A model generated the notes under the pieces. It did no database searches and was not told the DNA's origin. It saw only the letters and a list, made by a program, of their open reading frames with translations. Of a stretch of DNA of 64,000 nucleotides, positions 1 to 8,870 are shown piece after piece; positions within the stretch are counted from its first letter, which is position 1, and every line of letters starts with the position of its first letter. Origin of the DNA: Myroides odoratimimus (GTDB lineage Bacteria > Bacteroidota > Bacteroidia > Flavobacteriales > Flavobacteriaceae). The position numbers were made by a program, and so were the translations under genes. The DNA lies in assembly GCF_030326305.1 (NCBI RefSeq), contig NZ_JACAKB010000001.1:1-64000 (forward strand), read 5' to 3'.

Positions 1-104
1 GTCTTAGATTATTGAATTATTATCAGAAAAACGAAATAAATATTATGAATTATTATTTGCTTTTATCATAGTAATCAGAACCTTTCTTTGGATTAACCGT
101 ACAA

Positions 105-635
105 GTGGATTGTACCACTGCTTACCAAAAAGCAAAAGAGAAAGGGCATTCTTTTTTCTTAACTTATTTATACGACGCACTAAAGGCTGCTAATGAGGTA
201 GAGGCGTTTAGATATAGAATAGTGGATAACGAGGTATATCTGTATGATGAGGTACACGCATCACCTACTATCAATAGACCGAATGGTACGTTTGGGTTTG
301 CGTATATGGATTACTATAGTGATAAAGAAGTTTTTTTGATTAAGGCAAAAGAAGAGATTGATCGAGTACAGCAATCAACAGACTTCTTCCCAGCATCAAA
401 AGGGGAGAATGTATTGCATATATCTGCTGTGCCTTGGCTTGATTTTACTTCTATGTCGCACGCACGTCACTATGATTTTCCTGATAGCTGCCCTAAGATT
501 TCGTTTGGTAAAGTGATGGAAGAGAATGGTCGTAAGCGTATGGCGGTATCTATACATGGACATCATGCACTGATGGATGGAGTACATGTAGGGGAGTTCG
601 TAGATCGTTTTCAACAACTTTTAAACGAGAAGTAA
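105..635 (+). CDS. CatA-like O-acetyltransferase, 5' end frame-disrupted
   Basis: The protein belongs to the chloramphenicol acetyltransferase fold family, which transfers acetyl groups from acetyl-CoA. The C-terminus carries HGHHALMDGVHVGEF, the HHxxxDG catalytic-His motif, and the middle has the family-like AVPWLDFTSMSHA stretch. It is 176 aa, about 35 residues shorter than the usual 210-219. The GTG at 105 is only the first available start after an in-frame stop at 72-74. Family-like residues continue upstream in other frames: EPFFGLTVQV at about 78-107, FYHSNQ at 61-78 and KYYELLFAF before that. So the true N-terminus appears broken by two single-base losses near 61-80. It may be a pseudogene or carry sequencing errors. 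The Nudix gene starts 1 base after its stop. Substrate specificity (antibiotic or not) cannot be read from the sequence. Confidence 0.6.
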   Translation: MDCTTAYQKAKEKGHSFFLTYLYDALKAANEVEAFRYRIVDNEVYLYDEVHASPTINRPNGTFGFAYMDYYSDKEVFLIKAKEEIDRVQQSTDFFPASKGENVLHISAVPWLDFTSMSHARHYDFPDSCPKISFGKVMEENGRKRMAVSIHGHHALMDGVHVGEFVDRFQQLLNEK

Positions 636-636
636 G

Positions 637-1140
637 ATGAGTAAAGTAATCATCCCTGAGGGCATAAAGAAGATAGCGACATTATGTGTGCTTAGAAATG
701 GTAGCAACTTAATGCTGCTAAAGCGTTTAAAAGAACCCAATAAAGATACGTATACTCCTGTAGGAGGTAAGATAGAACCTTTCGAAACTCCTGAGGAGGG
801 TGTGATCCGTGAGACATTTGAAGAGACGGGTATAAAAGTAGAGAAGGTGAAGTTCTGCGGTATACTGACGGAGACTTCTCCTACTAAGTATAATTGGCTA
901 AGCTATGTGTATGTAGCTGATATCGATGCTGTAACTCCTCCTGAGTGTAACGAGGGAACTTTAGAGTGGATAGCGTATGAGGACTTGCTGAATGTACCTA
1001 CTCCGAAAACAGATTGGTTTATCTATAAATACATATTAGAGAGTAAGCCTTTTGTGTTTCACGCATTATACGATGGAGAGTTGAATTTGTTAGAGATGAA
1101 GGAGGAGATAACAGGTTTACAGTTGTCAGTTAACGGTTAA
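637..1140 (+). CDS. Nudix hydrolase
   Basis: A 167-aa pyrophosphohydrolase of the Nudix superfamily. The Nudix box GX5EX7REUXEEXGU is complete at about residues 43-65 (GGKIEPFETPEEG followed by VIRETFEETGI); the RETFEE glutamates would bind the metal. The fold can act on many nucleoside diphosphate-linked substrates; an 8-oxo-dGTP (MutT-like) role is common for this size but is not shown here. The start lies 1 base after the upstream acetyltransferase stop, so the two are probably co-transcribed. The last codons run into a GTTAACGGTTAAC repeat, and transcription probably ends at the hairpin at 1236-1265. Confidence 0.85.
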   Translation: MSKVIIPEGIKKIATLCVLRNGSNLMLLKRLKEPNKDTYTPVGGKIEPFETPEEGVIRETFEETGIKVEKVKFCGILTETSPTKYNWLSYVYVADIDAVTPPECNEGTLEWIAYEDLLNVPTPKTDWFIYKYILESKPFVFHALYDGELNLLEMKEEITGLQLSVNG

Positions 1141-1200
1141 CAGTTTTTGCCTATGGTATTAGGTATAGGTTTACTGTAGAGACGCAATATTTTGCGTGTC
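1119..1200. repeat. composite intergenic repeat, copy 1
   Basis: Three short modules in order: AGTTAACGGTTAACAGT (overlapping the Nudix stop codon), TTTTGCCTATGGTATTAGG, and the near-palindrome AGAGACGCAATATTTTGCGT. The same order recurs at 57121-57213, and parts recur at 22812-22862 and 8589-8870. It looks like a dispersed non-coding repeat family rather than a regulator of a particular gene. Confidence 0.6.
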
Positions 1201-1235
1201 ACATAAAGCAGGTAGATACATAATTAAAGAAATGT

Positions 1236-1265
1236 AAAAAGCCCTACTGTCATAGTAGGGCTTTT
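1236..1265. terminator. bidirectional terminator
   Basis: A perfect 9-bp stem, AGCCCTACT (1240-1248) and AGTAGGGCT (1254-1262), with a 5-nt loop, flanked by A-run and T-run. It lies between the converging Nudix and DUF4349 genes and can serve both strands. Confidence 0.85.
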
Positions 1266-1273
1266 GCTTTATA

Positions 1274-2113
1274 TTAGTTTATTTTATTCTGTTTTCTGCG
1301 TTTTCTGATACGTCTGATGATCAAGATTAATCCAATTGAGATTAGGATAAATGGCCAGATATAGAATAGTCCTATCACAAATGATAATAGATTACTCCAT
1401 CCAGAACCAAAGGCAGATGATATTTCGTACCCAAACCCTGTTGTTGATTCTCCTTTTTCATAGAAAGTTACCGTAAGGGTACTTAGCGATATTCTACTCT
1501 TTAGGTATTTTAGTCGTCCTTCAAAAGATTCTATATCTGCGCGTAGTGCCCCCAGTTCTCTTTCTATTCTTAGAATGTCATCTATTGAATTGGCGCGTTT
1601 AAGTAATTCTTTATAGCGCTCTTCTATTTCTTTCTTCGTCTTGATTCTCGCTTCTACATCGATGAACTCTTCGGTTACATCTAAGGCATTGATGTTTTTG
1701 CTGTCTACTTTAGTGGCAGTCTGTGTAACTCCTTCTAACAAGGTTTCGAAGTTCTTCGCAGGTACTCGAATCACAATGGTATGTTCAGTGCGATTGCTGT
1801 AGACATTTGATGTGTCTTGTGATAGATATCCGTTGAGTTTTTTACTACTTGCTACGATATTAGCTCGAGTTTCTTGTGCATTCGAAGTTTCGAAACGTAT
1901 ATTTCCCTCTTTGACTATCATACGTTCAGGTACAGTGATATCTTGAGTAGCATCTGTAGATTGTGGTGCTTCAGTAGTGGTTTCTGCAGCAATATCTGTT
2001 GTGCTGATATCTTCTAAAGCAACGGCAGAGGCTTCTCCGTATTCTGCTGATTTAGAGCAAGAGGTTAATGTTATGAATAACATTAGGGTTAATAGTTTGA
2101 GTGTCTTTTTCAT
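1274..2113 (-). CDS. DUF4349 domain-containing lipoprotein
   Basis: A 279-aa lipoprotein. The signal peptide MKKTLKLLTLMLFITLTSC ends in a lipobox (LTSC). A Ser/Thr-rich linker follows, then the DUF4349 core with a predicted coiled coil (KEIEERYKELLKRANSIDDI), and a C-terminal membrane helix (about residues 240-265) ending in an RRIRKRRK stop-transfer tail. Function of the family is unknown; a membrane-anchored envelope role is likely. A longer reading from a TTG at 2140 is possible but that TTG is part of the TACATTTG promoter box at 2138-2145, so the ATG at 2113 is chosen. It stands alone, converging on the Nudix gene. Confidence 0.85.
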   Translation of the reverse strand: MKKTLKLLTLMLFITLTSCSKSAEYGEASAVALEDISTTDIAAETTTEAPQSTDATQDITVPERMIVKEGNIRFETSNAQETRANIVASSKKLNGYLSQDTSNVYSNRTEHTIVIRVPAKNFETLLEGVTQTATKVDSKNINALDVTEEFIDVEARIKTKKEIEERYKELLKRANSIDDILRIERELGALRADIESFEGRLKYLKSRISLSTLTVTFYEKGESTTGFGYEISSAFGSGWSNLLSFVIGLFYIWPFILISIGLILIIRRIRKRRKQNKIN

Positions 2114-2137
2114 GTTTTTTTCATGTTTTTTTATTAA

Positions 2138-2145
2138 CAAATGTA
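2138..2145 (-). promoter_or_regulatory. -7 promoter box of the DUF4349 gene
   Basis: TACATTTG matches the Bacteroidota -7 consensus TAnnTTTG, about 25 bases upstream of the ATG at 2113. It overlaps the alternative TTG start and so decides the start codon. No clear -33 TTTG was seen. Confidence 0.6.
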
Positions 2146-2264
2146 CACTATGATTTGATATATAGCCTATTAGAGGTTGAAAATATTGTTTTAAATCACT
2201 GATTATAGGGAGGAGTTTAATTGAGGATAGACAATTAGGAATGTTTTATATTGCCCTATTAGAT

Positions 2265-2364
2265 ATAGTGTCCCACTTTCTGCTACTAAAAGTGACTAAA
2301 TGATATCATTCATAATCAAAATAGTCAGTATTAAAAAGAACATTTGATAAGAGAAGTACTTTTG
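2265..2364 (+). repeat. promoter-bearing repeat, copy A
   Basis: Begins with ATAGTGTCCCACTTTCTGCT and ends 100 bases later with TACTTTTG (2357-2364), a TAnnTTTG box. The same head and spacing occur at 28255, 61757 and 8652-8750. No plus-strand gene follows; the next 290 bases hold only the metF terminator and a short GTCATGCTGA-type repeat (about 2476-2500, minus orientation). The rest of the 2141-2653 gap shows no gene. Confidence 0.65.
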
Positions 2365-2547
2365 GAGGGTGATTGATAGTGTATCAGTTACCCTTTAAGT
2401 TCACTTAGAGGATGTTCTTTGAAATATTGTTTTATGGTTAATAGTGGATTGTGGTTACTGTGTGGAGTTACGTGTGAGATGCTTCATTCTTCAGCATGAC
2501 AAGGATGGTGGATGTACGTTGTGGAAATAGGGCTTGTATATGAAACT

Positions 2548-2583
2548 AAAAAAACCTCTTATCCTATAGACAAGAGGTTTATC
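2548..2583 (-). terminator. metF: terminator after metF
   Basis: On the minus strand AAACCTCTT pairs with AAGAGGTTT around an 11-nt loop and is followed by a T-run. It lies about 70 bases after the metF stop and closes the methionine gene block. Confidence 0.8.
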
Positions 2584-2653
2584 ACAACCAAAAAATTATA
2601 AATAACGAGCTTATTAGTTTACGGTCTACAAATAGTCAACCGTTCACTGTTCT

Positions 2654-3613
2654 CTAAACTGTTGCAAGCTTAATGATCTTCTTGATATTGTCAGATTTAC
2701 CCATAGAGTAGTAGTGTACAATAGGGATACCCGCATCTATTAATTCTTTTGACTGCTGGGCACACCATTCAATACCGATCTCGCGGATGGCAGCATTGTC
2801 TTTTGCTTTGAGTACCTCAGCAACCAAATCATCTGGTAGGTCAACTTTAAAACGTTGAGGTAATAGATTGAGTTGATTTAGTGTTGCTAATGGTTTAAGT
2901 CCTGGGATAATCGGTACATCAATACCTATAGCTCTACATTTCTCTACGAAGGCAAAGAACTTACTGTTGTCAAAAAACATCTGTGTAACGATGTATTCTG
3001 CTCCGTTGTCTATTTTCTGCTTTAGGTATTTAAGGTCTGTATCAAAGTTAGGTGCTTCCATGTGTTTCTCAGGATAACCAGCCACTCCAATGCAGAAGTC
3101 AGTCTTACTGGTATTCTCAAGCTCTGGGTCTAAATAGATACCTTGGTTAAGTTCACTGATTTGAGTAACTAATTCAGAGGCATATTTGTTTCCTTTCGGT
3201 TCGGGTTTAAAGTAAGTCTCGTTCTTCACAGCATCCCCTCTAAGGGCTACAACATTATCTATCCCTAAGAAATCAAGGTCTATAAGGAAGTTTTCAGTGT
3301 CTTCTTTGGTGAAGCCTCCACATAAGATGTGTGGTATAGCATCCAACTTGAATCTATGTTGGATAGCTGAACAAATACCGACAGTTCCTGGTCTTTTTCT
3401 GACAACTCTTTTTTCCCACAGTCCGTTGCCTGCTTCTTTGTACTCATATTCTTCTCGATGATACGTTACGTCTATGAAAGGAGGGTCAAACTCCATTAGC
3501 GGTTCGATAGAGTCAAATATTCCTTGAATATTTTGCCCTTTTAAGGGAGGTAATATCTCAAAAGAGAATTGTGTTTTCCCGTTTGCTTTTTGGATGTGTT
3601 CTGTTACTTTCAT
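2654..3613 (-). CDS. metF: methylenetetrahydrofolate reductase
   Basis: Cytosolic FAD enzyme that reduces 5,10-methylene-THF to 5-methyl-THF, the methyl donor for MetH. Its 319 aa fit the bacterial MetF length. Family features visible are FSFEILPP near residue 17 (the E of FE[IF]xPP is the catalytic acid), FIDVTYH, VVALRGD and the QMFFDN segment with IPGLKPL after it. The ATG overlaps the metH stop by 4 bases (ATGA), so translation is coupled with the enzyme that consumes its product. It is the last gene of the methionine block, followed by a terminator at 2548-2583. Confidence 0.95.
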   Translation of the reverse strand: MKVTEHIQKANGKTQFSFEILPPLKGQNIQGIFDSIEPLMEFDPPFIDVTYHREEYEYKEAGNGLWEKRVVRKRPGTVGICSAIQHRFKLDAIPHILCGGFTKEDTENFLIDLDFLGIDNVVALRGDAVKNETYFKPEPKGNKYASELVTQISELNQGIYLDPELENTSKTDFCIGVAGYPEKHMEAPNFDTDLKYLKQKIDNGAEYIVTQMFFDNSKFFAFVEKCRAIGIDVPIIPGLKPLATLNQLNLLPQRFKVDLPDDLVAEVLKAKDNAAIREIGIEWCAQQSKELIDAGIPIVHYYSMGKSDNIKKIIKLATV

Positions 3614-6600
3614 GATTCGTTCGTCGTTAATTTATTATTTTGTGCTAAGTTGGGTGACAGCCAACGTTCAGCTTCTTCTATTGTTATGTTTCTTCTCTTA
3701 GCATAGTCTGCTAATTGATCTTGTTCTATTTTACCTAATCCAAAGTATCTACTCTGTGGGTGGGCAAAATAATAACCCGATACTGCAGCGGCAGGGAACA
3801 TGGCATAGCTCTCTGTTAGACTAACACCAATGCGTTCTTCAACTTGTAGGAGTTTCCATATTGTTCCTTTTTCTAAGTGATCAGGACAAGCTGGATAACC
3901 TGGTGCTGGTCGAATCCCTTGATATGCTTCTTTTATCAGTTCTTCATTACTAAGGCGTTCAGCAGAAGCATATCCCCAAATTTCTTTACGCACTGCGTGG
4001 TGAAGGTATTCTGCAAAAGCCTCTACTAAACGATCTGCTAATGCCTTCACCATAATAGCGTTATAGTCATCAAGGTCGTCTTCGTATTGTTTGGCTATTT
4101 CATCTACTCCAAAACCTGTTGAGACTGCGAATAAACCAATGTAGTCTTCTAATCCACTTTCTTTTGGAGCAACGAAGTCGGCTAAGGCAATATTCGGAGC
4201 CTTGATGTTCTTCAGCGATTGTTGACGCAGCGTTAATAACTTATCTAATGTTTCTCCTTGTTCGTTGTACACTTCGATATCGTCATCATTAACTTGATTT
4301 GCAGGAAAAATGCCTAAGACACCTCGTGCTTCGAACCAACGTTCAGTGATGATTTTGTCTAACATTACTAAAGCATCGTCATATACTTGTGTTGCTGTCT
4401 GTCCTACTATCTCATCTGTCAAGATCTCAGGAAACTTGCCAAACAACTGCCAAGAACGAAAGAACGGTGCCCAATCTATAAATGGCAATAGTTCGTCCAG
4501 CTCTACTGTTACGGTCTTCGTACCGATGAAGTTGGGTTTGACAATGTCTTTAGCATCCCATTCTATCTTGACTTTGTTTGCTCTTGCTTGTTCGATTGTG
4601 ATATAGCTTTTGTCTCTTGCTCTACCTAAGTAATCGCGTCTAAGCTGATCGTATTCTGCTTTGATGTTTTCTTTAAAGCTTGCTTCAACTTCTTTTTGTA
4701 ACAACTGATTGGCAATGGTCACTGAACGTGAGGCATCGTGTACATGTACAACGCAATTCTTGTATTCTGGTGCAATCTTCACAGCTGTATGAACACGGGA
4801 AGTAGTTGCTCCACCAATCATGATTGGAATATTGCTATTGGCCTTGTCAAGCTCTTTAGCCAAGTGTACCATCTCATCTAAGGATGGAGTGATTAATCCA
4901 CTTAGTCCGATAATATCCACTTGCTCTTTTATCGCTGTTTCAATAATCTTCTCAGGTGGAACCATTACCCCAAGGTCGATGATCTCATAGTTATTACAAG
5001 CCAATACCACTGCTACGATATTCTTACCGATGTCATGTACATCTCCTCTCACAGTAGCCATAAGTATCTTACCTGCATTACCTACAGAGGCTTCTGCATT
5101 CTGTTTTTTACTTTCTTCAATAAACGGAAGTAGATAGGCAACAGCTTTTTTCATCACACGTGCAGACTTTACTACCTGTGGTAAGAACATTTTACCTGCT
5201 CCGAAAAGGTCTCCGACTACATTCATTCCATTCATTAGATATTGTTCAATCACTTGAATCGGTTGAGGTACGCTAAGGCGAGCTTCTTCTGTATCTTGTT
5301 CGATATATGTTTCGATTCCTTTGACTAAGGCATGTGTTAGTCGGTCTTGGATACTACCTGAACGCCATTCTTCTACTTTAACTTCGGTTGATTGAATAGC
5401 ACTTTCATTTTTAATACTTTCGGCAAAGTCGAGTAGGCGTTCAGTCGCATCAGCTCGTCTATTTAGCAATACGTCTTCTACGTGTTCCATTAAATCCTTG
5501 TCTACCTCATCGTAAACTTCTAACATCTCAGGATTCACTATCCCCATGTTCATACCGTGCTGTATCGCATGGTATAAGAAGGCAGCATGCATTGCTTCTC
5601 TTACCTTGTTGTTTCCTCTGAAAGAGAAAGAAACATTACTTACACCACCACTTACGTTGGCATAAGGAAGGTTCTCTCTGATCCATTTGGTAGCATTAAA
5701 GAAGTCCAAAGCATTGTTGTTGTGCTCTTCCATTCCTGTCGCTACAGGAAATATGTTAGGGTCAAAGATGATGTCCTGAGGTGCGAAGTTCACTTGGTTG
5801 ACTAATATATCATAAGAACGTTGGCAGATCTCTATACGTCTTTCTAAGGAATCTGCCTGTCCTTTTTCGTCGAATGCCATTACTACAGAGGCAGCTCCGT
5901 AGCGTTTAATTAATTTAGCGTGTTCGATAAATAACTCTTCTCCCTCTTTTAGACTGATCGAGTTCACAATCGCTTTACCTTGTACTACGCGTAGTCCTGC
6001 TTCGATAATCTCCCACTTCGAACTGTCAATCATGATAGGAACTTTCGCAATATCTGGTTCAGAAGCGATGAGGTTAAGGAAGTTAGTCATGCAATGCACA
6101 CCGTCTAACAATCCTTCATCCATATTGATGTCAATAATCTGAGCACCACCCTCTACTTGTTCTCTCGCAACAGCTAAGGCTTCGTCAAATTTCTCTTCTT
6201 TGATCAAGCGAAGAAACTTACGTGATCCTGTAACATTTGTGCGTTCTCCTACGTTGATGAAGTTCGCTTCTGCAGTCACATATAAAGGTTCTAATCCCGA
6301 TAGGGCAAGTACTGGTTTTAGGTTGTTTTCTTTTGGTTTTCTGTCCTTACTGTGTTCTGCTACCGCCTGAGCAATTAGCTTAATATGTTCTGGAGTTGTA
6401 CCACAGCACCCTCCTATGATTTGCACTAAGTTTTGACTTAAGAAACTGTCGATTAGTTCCTTCATCTCTGTTGGTGTTTGATCATACTCTCCAAAGGCAT
6501 TTGGCAAACCAGCATTCGGGTGAGCAGAGATATTCACAGCTGCATGTTGACTTAATTGCTTTACATACGGTTCTAATTGCTCCGCTCCTAATGCACAGTT

Positions 6601-7341
6601 AAACCCTATACTCAACAGAGGAATATGTGCTATAGAAATCAGAAATGCCTCAACAGTCTGTCCTGATAAAGTACGTCCTGAAGCATCAGTTATCGTACCC
6701 GAAATCATGATCGGAATATCAATACCTCGTTCTGCCTGTATCTCGTCTATAGCAAATAAAGCTGCTTTAGCATTTAGTGTGTCAAATATGGTTTCTACTA
6801 ATAGTAAGTCACATCCTCCATCTAATAGAGCTTCAGCCTGTTGCTTATAAGCTACTCTCAGCTCTTCAAAAGTAATGGCACGATATCCTGGGTTATTAAC
6901 ATCAGGAGATAAACTCGCTGTTTTATTCGTCGGTCCGATAGCCCCTGCTACATAGCGAGGTCTGTCAGGATCTAAAGCTTCTACTTCGTCTGCTACTTCT
7001 CGGGCTATCTTAGCCGATTGGTAGTTTAGTTCGTATACTATATCTTCCAGGTGGTAATCTGCCATCGCAATGGTAGTCCCTGAAAAAGTGTTTGTAGATA
7101 AGATATCAGCTCCTGCCAAAAGATATTGTCTGTGTACTTCTTTAACAGCTTCAGGTTGAGTAATAGACAACAAGTCATTATTTCCCTTCAGGGGGTGAGC
7201 AAAATCAGCAAAGCGCTCCCCTCTGAAATCTTCTTCTGAGAATCGGTAAGCCTGAAGCATTGTACCCATTGCTCCATCGAGTACTAAGGTGCGTTCTTTT
7301 AATAGGCTTCTGATATCAGTATGTATTCGTGTTGTTGACAT
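3610..7341 (-). CDS. metH: cobalamin-dependent methionine synthase, full length
   Basis: Transfers the methyl of 5-methyl-THF through cobalamin to homocysteine. At 1243 aa it has all four modules. The homocysteine domain spans about 1-335, with zinc ligands C249 (GFNCALG) and C312/C313 ([10 protein letters not shown]). The pterin domain spans about 355-640. The cap and B12 domain is at about 655-885, with GDVHDIGKN, where H769 is the lower axial cobalt ligand. The reactivation domain follows to the end, with [12 protein letters not shown] for AdoMet binding. Some relatives split this enzyme; here it is one chain. It overlaps metF by 4 bases and lies 45 bases after metZ. The B12 uptake locus at 30219-36311 would supply its cofactor. 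Confidence 0.97.
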   Translation of the reverse strand: MSTTRIHTDIRSLLKERTLVLDGAMGTMLQAYRFSEEDFRGERFADFAHPLKGNNDLLSITQPEAVKEVHRQYLLAGADILSTNTFSGTTIAMADYHLEDIVYELNYQSAKIAREVADEVEALDPDRPRYVAGAIGPTNKTASLSPDVNNPGYRAITFEELRVAYKQQAEALLDGGCDLLLVETIFDTLNAKAALFAIDEIQAERGIDIPIMISGTITDASGRTLSGQTVEAFLISIAHIPLLSIGFNCALGAEQLEPYVKQLSQHAAVNISAHPNAGLPNAFGEYDQTPTEMKELIDSFLSQNLVQIIGGCCGTTPEHIKLIAQAVAEHSKDRKPKENNLKPVLALSGLEPLYVTAEANFINVGERTNVTGSRKFLRLIKEEKFDEALAVAREQVEGGAQIIDINMDEGLLDGVHCMTNFLNLIASEPDIAKVPIMIDSSKWEIIEAGLRVVQGKAIVNSISLKEGEELFIEHAKLIKRYGAASVVMAFDEKGQADSLERRIEICQRSYDILVNQVNFAPQDIIFDPNIFPVATGMEEHNNNALDFFNATKWIRENLPYANVSGGVSNVSFSFRGNNKVREAMHAAFLYHAIQHGMNMGIVNPEMLEVYDEVDKDLMEHVEDVLLNRRADATERLLDFAESIKNESAIQSTEVKVEEWRSGSIQDRLTHALVKGIETYIEQDTEEARLSVPQPIQVIEQYLMNGMNVVGDLFGAGKMFLPQVVKSARVMKKAVAYLLPFIEESKKQNAEASVGNAGKILMATVRGDVHDIGKNIVAVVLACNNYEIIDLGVMVPPEKIIETAIKEQVDIIGLSGLITPSLDEMVHLAKELDKANSNIPIMIGGATTSRVHTAVKIAPEYKNCVVHVHDASRSVTIANQLLQKEVEASFKENIKAEYDQLRRDYLGRARDKSYITIEQARANKVKIEWDAKDIVKPNFIGTKTVTVELDELLPFIDWAPFFRSWQLFGKFPEILTDEIVGQTATQVYDDALVMLDKIITERWFEARGVLGIFPANQVNDDDIEVYNEQGETLDKLLTLRQQSLKNIKAPNIALADFVAPKESGLEDYIGLFAVSTGFGVDEIAKQYEDDLDDYNAIMVKALADRLVEAFAEYLHHAVRKEIWGYASAERLSNEELIKEAYQGIRPAPGYPACPDHLEKGTIWKLLQVEERIGVSLTESYAMFPAAAVSGYYFAHPQSRYFGLGKIEQDQLADYAKRRNITIEEAERWLSPNLAQNNKLTTNES

Positions 7342-7386
7342 AATTTTCTCTTTTAATCAATGTTTTTTGAAGTGTCTTGAAAGGCA

Positions 7387-8583
7387 TTATTTAATTGCAG
7401 TAGATAATGCTTGCTCTAAGTCACGGATAATATCTTTTGTATTCTCTAAGCCAACAGATAGACGTATCAGGTTGTCTGTAATACCTGTGGCTATTTTTTC
7501 TTCTGCAGGAACTTTACTATGTGTGGTAGAAGCAGGGTGGGTAACGATCGTTCTACTATCTCCAAGATTAGCAGAGCGGCTACATAATTGTAAAGCATTT
7601 AAGAATGCTTTACCAGCATCCAGTCCTCCTTTAATCCCAAAGGCGATGATGTTCCCTCCTTGTTTCATTTGTTTTTTTGCTATTTCATATTGTGGATGAC
7701 TTGGCAAGAACGGATACTTGATAAACTCCACTGCTGGATGTCTTTCTAAATACTCTGCTATAGTCAAGGCATTTTCACAATGTCTGTCTACTCGTACAGC
7801 TAATGTTTCTAAGCTCTTAGACAAGACCCATGCATTAAATGGTGAAATGCTTGAGCCAATGGTACGAGCGAAGACATATATTTTCTGAATATAGTCTTGA
7901 TAGCCAACAGTCACACCTCCACAAGCTCTTCCTTGTCCGTCTATTAACTTAGTTGCCGAGTGTATGACTATATGTGCACCTAATGAAATCGGGTTCTGCA
8001 AGTAAGGAGTGGCAAAAGTGTTGTCTACAATAAAGATCAAGTTGTGTTTCTTTGCAATCTCTCCTAAAAAAGCTAAGTCTAATACATCCACTCCTGGGTT
8101 AGTAGGGCTTTCTGCAAAGAGAATCTTAGTGTTAGGCTTAATTAAGCTTTCTACATCATAGACTTGATTAAGGTCAAAGTAACTCGTCTCAACTCCCCAT
8201 TCTGGAAACATATTACTGAATAAACTTCTCGTAGAACCAAAGATGTTAGAACAAGAAACAATGTGATCACCTGTTTTTAATAATGGGAACAAGCTGCAGT
8301 ACACAGCCGCCATACCTGTGGCAAAGGCATAACCTGCTTCTGCTTTCTCGAATAGCCTGATCTTTTCTACCAACTCAGTTTGATTAGGGTTAGTAAAACG
8401 TGAGTAAGAATATTGTTCAACTTCTTCTGCGAATACGGCACGCATATTTTCAGCATCGTCAAAGACAAAGCTTGAGGTTAGGTATAGTGGTGTAGAGTGC
8501 TCATTGTATTGGGAGCGCTCTGTCTGTGTTCTTATGGCTTGTGTCTCAAAACAACAGCCTTCATCATTGTTAATTGTACTCAT
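7387..8583 (-). CDS. metZ: O-succinyl/O-acetylhomoserine sulfhydrylase-type PLP enzyme
   Basis: Cys/Met-metabolism PLP enzyme of 398 aa. PLP-binding Lys is K212 in HSATKLIDGQG. The N-terminal pattern STPLYLTSSFVFDDAENM and YSRFTNPNQ resembles MetZ (O-succinylhomoserine sulfhydrylase), which makes homocysteine directly from activated homoserine and sulfide. The acyl preference cannot be settled by eye, because the neighbouring acyltransferase is MetX-like. It starts after a 287-base gap that contains its own promoter-bearing repeat (8652-8750), so it may be expressed apart from the metY-thrA part as well as by read-through. metH follows after 45 bases. Confidence 0.85.
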   Translation of the reverse strand: MSTINNDEGCCFETQAIRTQTERSQYNEHSTPLYLTSSFVFDDAENMRAVFAEEVEQYSYSRFTNPNQTELVEKIRLFEKAEAGYAFATGMAAVYCSLFPLLKTGDHIVSCSNIFGSTRSLFSNMFPEWGVETSYFDLNQVYDVESLIKPNTKILFAESPTNPGVDVLDLAFLGEIAKKHNLIFIVDNTFATPYLQNPISLGAHIVIHSATKLIDGQGRACGGVTVGYQDYIQKIYVFARTIGSSISPFNAWVLSKSLETLAVRVDRHCENALTIAEYLERHPAVEFIKYPFLPSHPQYEIAKKQMKQGGNIIAFGIKGGLDAGKAFLNALQLCSRSANLGDSRTIVTHPASTTHSKVPAEEKIATGITDNLIRLSVGLENTKDIIRDLEQALSTAIK

Positions 8584-8588
8584 CTTTT

Positions 8589-8635
8589 TTTTAGTTTACG
8601 GTTAACGGTTTACAGTTAACAGTGGTTAGTTTTTG
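8589..8635. repeat. TTAACGGTTTACAGTTAACAG repeat cluster, unit 1
   Basis: TTTACGGTTAACGGTTTAC and AGTTAACAGTGG lie in the 5' leader of metZ. Similar words recur at 8755-8800, 8815-8870, 1125-1147 and, more degenerately, 2614-2660. Confidence 0.55.
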
Positions 8636-8651
8636 GTATTCACTTGTAAAT

Positions 8652-8750
8652 CAAAAGTAGTTGCTTAATCAAAGCCTCTTTAAATACTTGACTATTATGG
8701 TCTCATATGATTATTTTAGTATTAAATGGTAGCATAAAGTGGGACACTAT
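8652..8750 (-). repeat. promoter-bearing repeat, copy D, upstream of metZ
   Basis: On the minus strand it starts ATAGTGTCCCACTTTATGCT at 8750 and ends with TACTTTTG (8659-8652), a TAnnTTTG box placed to transcribe metZ, about 70 bases from its ATG. Box-to-promoter distance is 99 bases, against 100 in the other copies. Confidence 0.65.
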
Positions 8751-8754
8751 GTTG

Positions 8755-8870
8755 ATTTACAGCTTATGGTTAACGGTTTACAGTTAATAGTGTTTGACAC
8801 AAGATTCTGTGTCACTTTTACAGTTACGTTGGTTAGTCCGTTAACAGTAAACTGTCTACTGTTAACCAAT
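8755..8870. repeat. TTAACGGTTTACAGTTAAC repeat cluster, units 2 and 3
   Basis: ATGGTTAACGGTTTACAGTT (8764 on) and CCGTTAACAGTAAACTGT followed by CTACTGTTAACC (8839 on) fill the gap between thrA and copy D of the promoter repeat. The inverted TTAACAG/CTGTTAA words could form hairpins, but no clean T-tailed terminator is seen. Confidence 0.5.

Noticed and set aside
2265-2364. Insertion-sequence end or transposase remnant
   Set aside because: The promoter-bearing repeat has no matching terminal inverted repeat, no target duplication, and its short open frames are not conserved between copies.
4310-4606. Plus-strand ORFs inside metH (4310, 4921, 5587) and similar antisense readings in thrA, metY and dnaE
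   Set aside because: Shadows of strongly supported genes on the other frame or strand.
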